A stretch of DNA of 14,825 nucleotides from Bacteroidales bacterium (GTDB lineage Bacteria > Bacteroidota > Bacteroidia > Bacteroidales > VadinHA17): NCBI GenBank assembly GCA_025455505.1, contig JALOMK010000015.1, positions 1 to 14,825 on the forward strand, read 5' to 3'. Shown piece by piece: positions 7,812 through 14,825 of the stretch (position 1 is the first letter of the stretch; the number at the start of each line of letters is the position of its first letter). The notes beneath the pieces are model-generated. The model was not told the origin of the DNA. It did no database searches and saw nothing but the letters and a program-made list of their open reading frames with translations. The translations under genes and the position numbers were made by a program.

Positions 7812-8429
7812 TTACAATTCAAGGTTGCCAAGTCCCTGTCTCAGCACTACAAACTCACTCCCGGTGCAATCGACAACAGTGCTGGCTTCATTATGACCGT
7901 AACCACCGTCAATTACAACATCGGCAAATCCCTTGTACTTCTCATAAATAAGCTCAGGATCGGTAGTATATTCGATGACTTCATCCGGGTCATGCACTGA
8001 AGTTGTAATTACCGGCCGCCCCAGTTCCTTAACTATCTCCAGAATAATATTACTGTCAGGTATCCTTATGCCCACAGTTTTCTTCCGGTTCTTGAACATC
8101 CTGGGTATCTGACTATTAGCCTGAACAATAAAAGTAAATGGTCCGGGGAGGTTTCGCTTCAGAAGTTTGAACAGGCTATTATCCCTTATCAGGGTATATT
8201 CCGACAGCTGACTCATGTCATGAAATATAAGCGACATATCGGGGTTGTCAGGATTCATGCCTTTGAGCCTTGCTATGCGCTCTATCGATTTCACGGCCCT
8301 GATATCGCAGCCGATTGCATAAACTGTATCTGTAGGATAAATAATAATGCCTCCATCCTCCAGTATATCAACCACCTGCCTGATTTTTCGATGATTAGGG
8401 TTCTCGCTGAATATCTTTATTAGCATCAT
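7812..8429 (-). CDS. yciO: YciO-type YrdC/Sua5-family protein
   Basis: A 205-residue single-domain protein of the YrdC fold, which binds ATP, threonine or RNA-like ligands. The family motif YPTDTVYAIGCD is at about 33-44, followed by RIARLKGMNPDNPDMSLIF, KTVGIRIPDSNI, GRPVITTSVHDP and the terminal GGYGHNEASTVVDCTGSEFVVLRQGLGN. The KRTIGMRVP-like and GGY...TTVIDLT...VVREGVGD-like blocks match my memory of E. coli YciO better than TsaC/Sua5. The usual KGR after the first helix is KGM here. TsaC makes threonylcarbamoyl-AMP for the t6A tRNA modification; the cellular role of YciO-type proteins is not settled, so I do not assign that reaction. Two ATGs in tandem (8429, 8426) are equally possible starts. 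The SRP RNA gene lies 79 bases upstream on the same strand. No clear -7 box is visible. Confidence 0.88.
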   Translation of the reverse strand: MMLIKIFSENPNHRKIRQVVDILEDGGIIIYPTDTVYAIGCDIRAVKSIERIARLKGMNPDNPDMSLIFHDMSQLSEYTLIRDNSLFKLLKRNLPGPFTFIVQANSQIPRMFKNRKKTVGIRIPDSNIILEIVKELGRPVITTSVHDPDEVIEYTTDPELIYEKYKGFADVVIDGGYGHNEASTVVDCTGSEFVVLRQGLGNLEL

Positions 8430-8508
8430 ATTCCACCTGTCCGGAGATTATGAAACATCCCTGTTGCAGACATTGTCCTTCAGCTTTCGGATCATACCTC
8501 CCTTAACT

Positions 8509-8522
8509 AAAAAAAGGGTAAG
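8509..8522 (-). terminator. ffs: Terminator of the SRP RNA gene
   Basis: The 3' strand of the closing SRP RNA helix (CTTACCC) is followed by seven uninterrupted T residues on the minus strand, so the RNA's own end stem acts as the terminator hairpin. Confidence 0.75.
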
Positions 8523-8613
8523 CTACTTATATCGCACCGCTACAACTGCCTACCCTTGCTACCTTCCGGCCCTGGGGGAGTTCAGCAGGAGCTGGTCGTA
8601 TAAGACTTACCCC
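8509..8613 (-). ncRNA. ffs: Signal recognition particle RNA, small bacterial type (4.5S RNA)
   Basis: RNA scaffold of the signal recognition particle; it binds Ffh and guides membrane-protein ribosomes to FtsY. Read on the minus strand, the domain IV hallmark CAGGGCCGGAAGGTAGCA is at 8574-8557; it carries the symmetric-loop and GGAA tetraloop core seen in all small SRP RNAs. The two ends pair as expected: GGGTAAG (8612-8606) with CTTACCC (8522-8516), then CTTATA with TATAAG, giving one long hairpin of about 98 nt. Seven T residues follow (8515-8509) and would end transcription. The 5' end is set at about 8613 from the promoter box; the exact mature ends are estimates. Identification is very secure. 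Confidence 0.96.
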
Positions 8614-8616
8614 GCA

Positions 8617-8647
8617 CAAAAATAATCAATAATAAGGATCTTTCAAA
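8617..8647 (-). promoter_or_regulatory. ffs: Bacteroidetes-type promoter of the SRP RNA gene
   Basis: On the minus strand, TTTG (8647-8644) is separated by exactly 19 bp from TATTTTTG (8624-8617). This is the established -33 TTTG / -7 TAnnTTTG pattern of the Bacteroidetes primary sigma factor. The RNA begins about 4 bases further on, at GGGGTAAG. It is the only promoter in the window with both elements matching well. Confidence 0.85.
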
Positions 8648-8691
8648 GGAAATAAACTCTTAAATAGACAATCATAAAATCAATTTTGAAC

Positions 8692-8699
8692 TATATTTG
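8692..8699 (+). promoter_or_regulatory. Putative -7 box upstream of the DUF4199 gene
   Basis: TATATTTG fits TAnnTTTG and lies 25 bp before the ATG at 8725. No TTTG is found at the -33 distance. It is divergent from the SRP RNA promoter, with about 45 bp between the two elements. Confidence 0.5.
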
Positions 8700-8724
8700 C
8701 TGATCTAACCAAAATTTCAGCACA

Positions 8725-9258
8725 ATGGAGCAGAATACAAACGTATGGAAAGCCAACCTCACTAACGGGCTCATTATCGGCCTGGCAAGCATAGTGTACT
8801 CTCTTGTAATGTATTTCCTTGACCTTACTCTTAACAAAACCCAGGGTTATATCTTTCTTATTATCCTGATAGTCGTTCTGTTTTACCTGCTGAAGTCGTA
8901 TCGCGACAACTTCCTTCACGGACAGATTACTTATGGACAGTCCCTTGGTGCAGGCATGGTAATATTCCTCTATTATTCGATAATCGCGGCTGTTTTCGCG
9001 TACATACTTTACAAATTCATCGATCCCGGACTGGTTGACAAACAGCTTGCAATGTCTGAGGAGATGATGGTAAAAAGAGGAGCACCACAGACCGCAATCG
9101 ATGCCGGCATGGCTGTTCAGAGGAAGATCATGAAGCCTGAAATTATGGCTCCGTTTTCAATACTGAGCACAATGTTCTTCGGCCTTATAATATCTCTTAT
9201 TGTAAGTATTTTTGTAAGAAAAGAGGGGAATCCCCTGGTTGACAATACTGCCAACTGA
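8725..9258 (+). CDS. DUF4199-type inner-membrane protein
   Basis: A 177-residue membrane protein resembling the DUF4199 family, which is mostly found in Bacteroidetes; its function is unknown. Four membrane segments are visible, at about 13-33, 41-57, 74-97 and 143-164. A polar stretch between the third and fourth (about 100-140) contains KQLAMSEEMMVKRGAPQ. The short segment KSYRDNFLHGQITYGQSLGAG between helices 2 and 3 has the look of the family's conserved core. No catalytic motif is seen. The GT2 glycosyltransferase begins 13 bp after the stop, so the two are probably co-transcribed. I recall this pairing as recurrent in the phylum, which suggests a role in lipid-linked sugar handling, but that is inference. 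Confidence 0.82.
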   Translation: MEQNTNVWKANLTNGLIIGLASIVYSLVMYFLDLTLNKTQGYIFLIILIVVLFYLLKSYRDNFLHGQITYGQSLGAGMVIFLYYSIIAAVFAYILYKFIDPGLVDKQLAMSEEMMVKRGAPQTAIDAGMAVQRKIMKPEIMAPFSILSTMFFGLIISLIVSIFVRKEGNPLVDNTAN

Positions 9259-9271
9259 CAGGTACGAACTT

Positions 9272-10222
9272 ATGGATCTTTCCGTTGTCATCCCTGTCTA
9301 TAATGAGGAAGAATCCGTCGGTGAACTGTCCGAATGGATAACAAGAGTATGCAATTCAGCCGGAATCAGCTTTGAAATACTCTTCATAGACGACGGCAGT
9401 TCTGACTCATCATGGGAAAAGATCCGTTCCCTTGCCGGCTCTTCCGGCGCGGTGAAGGGTTTCCGCTTCAGGAGGAATTACGGCAAGGCCGCAGCGCTTC
9501 ATACCGGCTTCAGCAAGTCCGAAGGAGATGTTGTGATCACAATGGATTCCGACCTGCAGGACAGTCCTGATGAAATTCCTGAACTGGTCAGGATGATAAA
9601 GTCCGAAGGCTATGATGTGGTGTCGGGATGGAAGAAGAAAAGATACGATCCCTTCATCAAAAGGACAACAAGCAAGCTTTACAACGGTACCGCAAGGTGG
9701 GCATCGGGCATAAAGCTTCACGATTTCAACTGCGGACTGAAGGCCTACAGGCAGGAAGTTGTGAAAAGCATCGAGGTTTACGGCGAAATGCACAGGTACA
9801 TCCCGATGCTTGCAAAAGAGGCAGGATTCAGGAAGATCGGCGAAAAAGTTGTAATACACCGGCCACGCAAATACGGGATCACAAAATACGGGCTCGACAG
9901 GTTCATCAAAGGATATCTTGATCTTCTCACAATAAGCTTCATTACAAGATTCGGGAAAAGTCCCATGCACCTGTTCGGCTTCCTTGGCAGCCTGATGTTC
10001 TTCATTGGCTTTGTAATGGCCGGATACCTGGGTATAAGCAAGCTTGTTGCCATCGCACATAATAACCGGGCCCCGCTGGTAACAAACAGTCCCTTCTTTT
10101 ATATTGCACTTACAGTGATGATTATCGGATCATTCCTCTTCCTGACGGGATTTCTTGGAGAACTTATAAACAGGAACTCTTCGGAGAGAAACAAGTACCA
10201 GATCCGCGACAGTATAAGCTGA
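9272..10222 (+). CDS. GT2-family membrane-anchored glycosyltransferase (DPM1/GtrB-like)
   Basis: Probably moves a sugar from a nucleotide donor to a polyprenyl (or similar) phosphate at the cytoplasmic face of the membrane. The 316 residues start with the GT2 strand MDLSVVIPVYNEEESV. FIDDGSSDSSW is at 39-48, and the metal-binding MDSDLQDSPDEIPEL, with its D-x-D, at 91-105. DFNCGLKAYRQEV (151-163) and RKYGITKYGLDRFIKG (199-214) are typical of polyprenyl-phosphate glycosyltransferases. Two C-terminal membrane helices are at about 233-257 and 275-299. The ATG at 9272 is chosen over a TTG at 9239 because it begins exactly at the conserved first strand and avoids overlap with the previous gene. 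Sugar and acceptor cannot be deduced. Confidence 0.92.
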   Translation: MDLSVVIPVYNEEESVGELSEWITRVCNSAGISFEILFIDDGSSDSSWEKIRSLAGSSGAVKGFRFRRNYGKAAALHTGFSKSEGDVVITMDSDLQDSPDEIPELVRMIKSEGYDVVSGWKKKRYDPFIKRTTSKLYNGTARWASGIKLHDFNCGLKAYRQEVVKSIEVYGEMHRYIPMLAKEAGFRKIGEKVVIHRPRKYGITKYGLDRFIKGYLDLLTISFITRFGKSPMHLFGFLGSLMFFIGFVMAGYLGISKLVAIAHNNRAPLVTNSPFFYIALTVMIIGSFLFLTGFLGELINRNSSERNKYQIRDSIS

Positions 10223-10260
10223 GTTGTTAGCTGTAACGCATATGTGAAAAAGATGACAAT

Positions 10261-11397
10261 TCAGGAAGGAACTGTCAGTTTCCCGTAAAGTTCACGTATT
10301 GCCCCTGTCATCTTATCCCACGAAAATCTTTCTTTTTCCTCCTTCACCAAAGAGCTCATCTCCTTCTCCCTGTCATTTTTAAAATAATCCTCTATTGCGC
10401 CTGCTATTTCGGCCGGATCGGGTTTTACAACGTAACCGCTCCTACCATGGGAGACAGTCTCAGCCAGCCCCCCGACATCTGTAACTATCATAGGCTTTCC
10501 GAAATGATAGGCAACCTGTGTCACCCCGCTCTGGGTTGCGCTTTTATAAGGCTGGACGACAATATCAGCTGCTGAAAAATAATATGCCACTTCATCCTCT
10601 TCAATGAATCTGTCTACCAGGGAAGTTTCTTCCATGAGGCCTTCCTGCTTTAGCAGATCGAGATACGGCGTTTTGTCCTCGTAAAATTCACCCGCCACAA
10701 GGAGCCTGTAACCCTTTCCTTTCAGAATTCCCATTGCCCTGATCAGCAGATCCAGGCCTTTGTAAGCCCTGATGAAGCCAAAAAAGAGGATGACCTTAGA
10801 TCCCCCGGGTATTTCAAGTTTTTTTCGTGCAAGATCTTTGGAGGGAGCCTGGCCGTAATTATCAAAAATCGGGTGAGGTGAAAACCTGACCGGCAAATCT
10901 CTCCTGAAAATGCCAAGGTCTGATGCCACGCTATGCGACATTACAATAGCTCCGCTTACAGCACTGACAAAGAATCGTGTCAGCATTCTGTCCCCTGGCC
11001 TTTTCTCATGCGGGACTACATTGTCAAATATGCATATTACCCGGGTATGGCCATTTGAAAGTACAAGCCTGGAAACAGTGCCAAACGATGGTCCGAAAAA
11101 GGGGAGCCAGAACCTGAGGATAAGTATGTCGGGTTTAAGCGCCCTGATCCTGAAGCCTGCAATGATCCAGTTTATTGGATTTACACTGTTGAGAACGCGT
11201 TCAGGGCTGAACTTGTCCGGAGCTTTTTTGTCAGTAAACTGGGTCTTGCCCGGAAACAGGAAAGAAGGGTACTGAAGCGAGAATGTAAGAACATTTACCT
11301 CATCTCCCTCGGCAATAAATTGTTCAGCGAGCCTGTCAGTAAATGATGCAGGACCTCCCCTGTAAGGATAAGCCGGACCAAGGAAAACTATCTTCAT
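10261..11397 (-). CDS. GT4-type (GT-B fold) glycosyltransferase
   Basis: A 378-residue glycosyltransferase of the GT-B fold, likely building an envelope or surface polysaccharide. The N-terminal domain begins MKIVFLGPAYPYRGGPASFTDRLA, with the glycine-rich acceptor loop at 13-18. The C-terminal domain has FFGFIRAYKGLDLLI (205-219), with its conserved Lys213, and ADIVVQPYKSATQSG (277-291) before VAYHFGKPMIVTDVGGLAE (295-313). The EX7E pair usual in GT4 enzymes is incomplete: the first Glu position is in SATQSG. The longer frame back to a TTG at 11430 was rejected because the family start is MKI and a leader hairpin lies in the extension. It is convergent with the GT2 gene, 38 bp away, with no strong terminator between them. 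It lies 74 bp downstream of the amidohydrolase gene and has its own promoter box. Confidence 0.87.
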   Translation of the reverse strand: MKIVFLGPAYPYRGGPASFTDRLAEQFIAEGDEVNVLTFSLQYPSFLFPGKTQFTDKKAPDKFSPERVLNSVNPINWIIAGFRIRALKPDILILRFWLPFFGPSFGTVSRLVLSNGHTRVICIFDNVVPHEKRPGDRMLTRFFVSAVSGAIVMSHSVASDLGIFRRDLPVRFSPHPIFDNYGQAPSKDLARKKLEIPGGSKVILFFGFIRAYKGLDLLIRAMGILKGKGYRLLVAGEFYEDKTPYLDLLKQEGLMEETSLVDRFIEEDEVAYYFSAADIVVQPYKSATQSGVTQVAYHFGKPMIVTDVGGLAETVSHGRSGYVVKPDPAEIAGAIEDYFKNDREKEMSSLVKEEKERFSWDKMTGAIRELYGKLTVPS

Positions 11398-11410
11398 GCA
11401 CTGTCGGGCT

Positions 11411-11450
11411 CCGGTTGCCGCGAAAGGCAATTTCCTTTCGTGGTTCCCGG
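11411..11450 (-). other. Leader hairpin upstream of the GT4 gene
   Basis: CGAAAGG (11421-11427) and CCTTTCG (11434-11440) are a perfect inverted repeat around a 6-nt loop. Pairing extends to 10 bp (11418-11427 with 11434-11443, one G-U), and after a small internal loop CCGG (11411-11414) pairs with CCGG (11447-11450). It sits between the -7 box (11456-11463) and the GT4 start codon (11397), so it should lie in the 5' leader. No T tract follows on either strand, so it is not a normal intrinsic terminator. Confidence 0.6.
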
Positions 11451-11455
11451 AATAC

Positions 11456-11463
11456 CAAAAGTA
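11456..11463 (-). promoter_or_regulatory. Putative -7 box upstream of the GT4 gene
   Basis: On the minus strand the sequence reads TACTTTTG, matching TAnnTTTG, just after the stop of the upstream amidohydrolase gene. The expected transcript would start near 11450, giving a leader of about 50 nt that holds the hairpin. No -33 TTTG is seen. Confidence 0.5.
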
Positions 11464-11471
11464 GCATCTTT

Positions 11472-12785
11472 TTACTTCATATTGTCGTACTTTTCCCGGA
11501 ACCTTCTCGCAAGCTCCTTGTGCTTGTTGTCGAGGCTCACATTCCTCCCGGCGATGAAAGCCATTTCAACATTGCTTGTGGCCATGTCGAGGATATCACC
11601 CGTCGATACTACAATATTTGCATCCATTCCGGTCTCGAGAGTACCTGTGCGGTCGGCTATGCCGAGTATCTTTGCAGTGTTTGACGTAACCATCTGAAGC
11701 GCCTCCTCCTTTGTAACGCCATAAGGCACTGCCTGCCCGGCGGCAAAAGGCAGGTTCCCGTAGGCCTGCTTCGAATATGTAAGTCCCACGAGAATCCCTT
11801 CATTCTTAAAGAGAGCTGCAAGTTTAAAAGGCATCCTTATGTCGCTGAAGTCGTAACGGGGCAGGCTCTGGGTGTTATCGAGAAGAACAGGGATATTGTT
11901 TTCCTTCAGGAAGTCCTTCACAAGCCATGCTGCTTCATCAGCTCCTGACAGTACGATATTCTTCACACCATACCTTTTCGCAAAGAGGACTGCGGCGATT
12001 ATCCCCTTCGGTTCAGTGGAACTTATGAAGAGAGTCTTGCTGCCCGTAAACAATCCTTTCATGGCCTCAAGCCTGAGATTTACATCCTCAGGCTTATCTG
12101 CGGCGGCATAGGCCACTGCATCTGTGAAGATTTTCTCGAGAGCCTCAACATTCCTGTCATAGGTACTGGGGCCTGCGGCTGCAGGGGCAGCTGTTTCAGC
12201 TGCACGCCTGAAGCCGGACTGTTGTTTCCTGGGCCAGCCAAGCTGTATCCCGTTGTCGATGCTGTAGGCAGCATCCTCCCAGTTCCATGCATCGAGCTGT
12301 ACCACGCTCGAAGTACCCGGAAGCAGGGTGCCGACAGGGACTATCTGAGCAAGCAGAATGCCGTTCGATCTCAGCACCGGCATTACATGCGAATCTGTGT
12401 TATATGCTGCAATAGCACGCACATTTGGATTCAGGTCACCGGTTTCCCTGTTGTCGGTAGCCACCTCCACACCGCTTCCGATTTCAACCAGCCCGATACT
12501 TGTATTCGGAAATATAAGTCCGGGGTACACATGTTTCCCTTTTACGTCGATAACTTCGGTTGCCGACCTGTCGGCATTTACATCAGCGGCGCTGCCTACG
12601 GCAGTTATTTTCCCGGCAGAGAACATTATTGCACCGTTTTCAATTACTTCTCCCGTTGCTGTATGTATTGTCCCTCCTGTCAGAAGCACAGGCTTCTTCT
12701 GTGACGGAGCCACAACCGGCACCTGGGCTGCCATGGTCAGAACAAGTGACAGGGCAGGTATGAGTGTTATAATTATCCTTTTCAT
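11472..12785 (-). CDS. Secreted amidohydrolase-family protein lacking the metal-binding site
   Basis: A 437-residue protein of the amidohydrolase (imidazolonepropionase-like) superfamily with an N-terminal signal peptide: MKRII, then a hydrophobic core to about residue 20, with likely cleavage near MAA-QVP. The beta-sandwich start [19 protein letters not shown] and the closing block [33 protein letters not shown] are well kept. The catalytic PGLIDxHxH segment instead reads [11 protein letters not shown] (88-98), with no His. The later His and Asp ligands are also not seen; only four His remain, none at ligand positions. It is therefore probably non-catalytic, or uses another chemistry. Its ATG overlaps the stop of the upstream amidohydrolase by 4 bp, so translation is coupled and a joint complex is plausible. 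Substrate unknown. Confidence 0.85.
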   Translation of the reverse strand: MKRIIITLIPALSLVLTMAAQVPVVAPSQKKPVLLTGGTIHTATGEVIENGAIMFSAGKITAVGSAADVNADRSATEVIDVKGKHVYPGLIFPNTSIGLVEIGSGVEVATDNRETGDLNPNVRAIAAYNTDSHVMPVLRSNGILLAQIVPVGTLLPGTSSVVQLDAWNWEDAAYSIDNGIQLGWPRKQQSGFRRAAETAAPAAAGPSTYDRNVEALEKIFTDAVAYAAADKPEDVNLRLEAMKGLFTGSKTLFISSTEPKGIIAAVLFAKRYGVKNIVLSGADEAAWLVKDFLKENNIPVLLDNTQSLPRYDFSDIRMPFKLAALFKNEGILVGLTYSKQAYGNLPFAAGQAVPYGVTKEEALQMVTSNTAKILGIADRTGTLETGMDANIVVSTGDILDMATSNVEMAFIAGRNVSLDNKHKELARRFREKYDNMK

Positions 12786-14824
12786 CGTCTTGATATATTT
12801 GAGAAGTTACCGGGAGCCGGCTGTGAGCTCTCCCTTAAAATATTTCCTGTTATCCTGTTGCGGGTATTTTCAATTTCTTCCTTAAGTTTTGCATCCTGTT
12901 CCTCATCGAAGAAAAATGTGCCATCGACCATCGTCTTTTCAGCACGGGCATAAACAGAAAGCGGGTTAGCGCTCCAGAGGACAAGGTCTGCATCCTTTCC
13001 CGCTTTGATGCTCCCGATCCGGTCATCAAGATGCAGTATCCTTGCCGGGTTTATTGTGACAAGCTTAAGGGCTTCAGTTTCAGTGATGCCTCCGTATTTG
13101 ACGATCTTTGCCGCCTCCTGGTTCAGCCTCCGGCCCTGTTCGGCATCATCGGAGTGCAGGCAAGTAAGTACGCCCTGACTGAGGAGTATGGAAGCATTGT
13201 AAGTAATCCCTTCATATACCTCATACTTGTAATCCCACCAGTCTGAAAACACCGAGGCTGCCGCCCCGTGAGCCTTTATCTGGTCGGCGATTTTGTAGCC
13301 CTCGTTGAAATGGATAAGTGTATTCACCTTCACACCGAAGTCCTCGGCAAGATTCATTATCATAGTTCCCTCCGACTGAACGTAGGTGTGACAGGCAATG
13401 AAGCTTCTCTTTTCGAGCACATCAACTATTGCATCGAGCTCAAGGTCTTTCCTCGGCGGCACTTTCCCCGCCCTTTCGGCAGGCTTCAGTGCATTCCATG
13501 CCTTCCACTTGTTATTGTAATCGACTGCGCGCTGGTAAGCATCCCTTATTATCTGCTCCGTTCCCATCCTTGTGTTAGGGTACCTGCTCGTGGAGCGCTT
13601 GACGTTTTCGCCCAGGGCATGCTTGAGGAAGCCAACCTGGTTCTGAACTATAAGTCCATCAGCATTCTGTCCCCAGCGGTTTTTAATTATCACTGACTGG
13701 CCGCCCACAGGGTTTGCTGAACCATGCAGGGTATGTACGGTTGTGACTCCGCCGGCTAATTGCCTGTAGATAGTAATATCTTCAGGATCAATAACATCAA
13801 TGCATCTCACTTCTGACGTTATAGCCTGTCCGCCCTCGTTTGTAGCATCGATTGCAATATGTGAATGTTCATCGATTATGCCCGGGGTAAGGTGTTTTCC
13901 TGTTGCATCAATAATTCTTGCCCCTGCGGGTGCAGTGAGATTCCTTCCTATCTTCGATATCCTGCCCTTTATTACAAGGACATCAGTATTAAGCAGGTTT
14001 CCTTCCTTCTCACATGTCCAAACAGTGGCGTTTTTGAAAAGCACATCTTCCTGCTTCGGCACCTCGGCGGCTCCGTAAGGCGCGAAGGGGAATACCACTT
14101 TGCCTGCTTCGTTTGCAGCAGCTGTCCTTTTTGGCCGGCTGTCGGCCTCTGTTTTGGCATCCTGCCATACTGCCTTCCATGAAATCCACTGTCCGTTGTC
14201 GAGCTGTGCCCTGCCTGCGAGGTCCCTGCCTGTGACATAACCGGCAAGCCTGAATTTCTGTTTCGCCCTGTCGAAGCTTATCGACACCATATCCCTGTCG
14301 GGGGTGAAGGTTGCTCCCCTGACCTGTACGGTGTCATATGTAAGTTTCATTGCCGGCTTATCGAAGGTGCCGGAAAGGATCATTTTATATCTGGTTGTAT
14401 CAACGAGCAGGGAGTAGGTTCCCCTGAGATCTCTTGCCCGAAGGTCGATAAACCTGTAAGGAACTCCCTGCACCCATGTTTCATAAATTACACAATCGTC
14501 GGAGAAGAGAGGGCCGGAAGTAATAAGCAGGTTTGCTATCATGTTCTTTTTCACGGCGCCAAGAAGGTCGGAAGCGCCAGCCATCGCTGCCGGAGTGGAT
14601 GTCAGTGCCCTGAGAGCTTCAGCTTCCGGTAGTCCCTGCTTCACTGCCTTCCTCAGGTTTGTGAGGAATGCCGATCTCTGTCTCAGGTCGGACGATGTTA
14701 TCGCGAAAGTCAGTCCCGCAGCCGACAGCTTTGAGAGGTTCGAAGGAGCCATCTCGTAATGTTTAAGGGATGTATATGATACAGATGCAGCATCATAAGG
14801 ATCCTTGACATCGGGGGCTTCGGG
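12782..14824 (-). CDS. Tandem-domain amidohydrolase, C-terminal part (5' end outside window)
   Basis: The frame is open to the right edge; about 24 codons precede the first internal ATG at 14752, so the start lies outside. Numbering from that ATG (656 residues): residues 1-80 are the tail of a first amidohydrolase domain ([20 protein letters not shown], then a weakened [14 protein letters not shown]). About 100-200 is a beta-rich linker domain. From about 235 a full amidohydrolase follows: PGIIDEHSH (H296, H298), CHTY (H455), IHFNEGYK (H481), CLHSDD (H533, D535) and the closing [26 protein letters not shown]. All expected metal ligands are present, so this domain should hydrolyse a cyclic amide or peptide-like substrate, not identifiable from sequence. 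The whole protein is probably about 1000 residues and exported; its signal region is out of view. The next gene overlaps by 4 bp. Confidence 0.9.
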   Translation of the reverse strand, partial: PEAPDVKDPYDAASVSYTSLKHYEMAPSNLSKLSAAGLTFAITSSDLRQRSAFLTNLRKAVKQGLPEAEALRALTSTPAAMAGASDLLGAVKKNMIANLLITSGPLFSDDCVIYETWVQGVPYRFIDLRARDLRGTYSLLVDTTRYKMILSGTFDKPAMKLTYDTVQVRGATFTPDRDMVSISFDRAKQKFRLAGYVTGRDLAGRAQLDNGQWISWKAVWQDAKTEADSRPKRTAAANEAGKVVFPFAPYGAAEVPKQEDVLFKNATVWTCEKEGNLLNTDVLVIKGRISKIGRNLTAPAGARIIDATGKHLTPGIIDEHSHIAIDATNEGGQAITSEVRCIDVIDPEDITIYRQLAGGVTTVHTLHGSANPVGGQSVIIKNRWGQNADGLIVQNQVGFLKHALGENVKRSTSRYPNTRMGTEQIIRDAYQRAVDYNNKWKAWNALKPAERAGKVPPRKDLELDAIVDVLEKRSFIACHTYVQSEGTMIMNLAEDFGVKVNTLIHFNEGYKIADQIKAHGAAASVFSDWWDYKYEVYEGITYNASILLSQGVLTCLHSDDAEQGRRLNQEAAKIVKYGGITETEALKLVTINPARILHLDDRIGSIKAGKDADLVLWSANPLSVYARAEKTMVDGTFFFDEEQDAKLKEEIENTRNRITGNILRESSQPAPGNFSNISRR

Positions 14825-14825
14825 A

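Noticed and set aside
9410..10060. Minus-strand open frame of 216 codons opposite the GT2 gene
   Set aside because: It fully overlaps a gene with clear GT2 motifs, and its predicted protein is rich in Cys and His with no recognisable domain.
10223..10260. Bidirectional terminator between the GT2 and GT4 genes
   Set aside because: Only a 5-bp TGACA/TGTCA repeat with a 14-nt loop can be found, with no T tract.
11411..11450. Intrinsic terminator for the amidohydrolase operon
   Set aside because: The stem is good, but no T tract follows it on the minus strand, and it lies downstream of a -7 box, so a leader structure is a better reading.
12222..12885. Overlapping plus-strand open frames (160 and 175 codons) opposite the amidohydrolase genes
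   Set aside because: They are the antisense of strongly coding sequence with signal peptide and family motifs on the minus strand; no promoter or start context supports them.
1..14825. Defence island, prophage, insertion sequence or CRISPR array
   Set aside because: No transposase, integrase, nuclease cluster, direct-repeat array or terminal inverted repeats are visible; the genes are conserved housekeeping or envelope functions with even codon use.

Overview
The window looks like a chromosomal segment from an anaerobic member of the Bacteroidota (Bacteroidetes). Three things point there. The pyruvate:ferredoxin oxidoreductase is the single-chain, anaerobe-type enzyme. The gene set is typical of the phylum (DUF4199 protein next to a GT2 glycosyltransferase; large secreted-type tandem amidohydrolases; a ComEC without the usual C-terminal beta-lactamase-like domain). 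Most upstream regions carry the phylum's -7 promoter box TAnnTTTG, and Shine-Dalgarno sequences are scarce. Species cannot be named from the sequence alone. Base composition looks even throughout, and I see no insertion sequence, phage, CRISPR array, tRNA or rRNA.

Layout, left to right. (1) 1-1765: 3' half of nifJ (pyruvate:ferredoxin oxidoreductase), closed by a strong intrinsic terminator. (2) 1846-2852: ruvX/yqgF and def (peptide deformylase), 2 bp apart, ending in a small hairpin that contains the def stop codon. (3) 2928-4943: comEC-type DNA uptake channel. (4) 5013-7808: trkA-trkH potassium uptake operon with its own promoter. (5) 7812-8429, minus strand: a YciO-type YrdC/Sua5-fold protein, convergent with trkH. 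(6) 8509-8613, minus strand: the small signal recognition particle RNA (ffs), with a near-textbook Bacteroidetes promoter and a 7-U terminator. It was not among the protein-coding calls. (7) 8725-10222, plus: a DUF4199 membrane protein and a membrane-anchored GT2 glycosyltransferase. (8) 10261-11397, minus: a GT4-type glycosyltransferase preceded by a promoter and a leader hairpin. (9) 11472 to the right edge, minus: two overlapping amidohydrolase genes. The first transcribed is a large two-domain protein cut by the window edge, with an intact metal site. The second is a secreted paralogue that has lost the metal ligands.

Most genes are housekeeping: pyruvate oxidation, protein N-terminal maturation, recombination or RNA-related processing, potassium homeostasis, protein targeting and envelope glycan synthesis. 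I found no convincing new defence or mobile system. The items most worth a second look are the active/degenerate amidohydrolase arrangement, the leader hairpin of the GT4 gene, the SRP RNA locus, and the corrected start of trkA, which is fixed by a promoter lying inside the longer reading frame.
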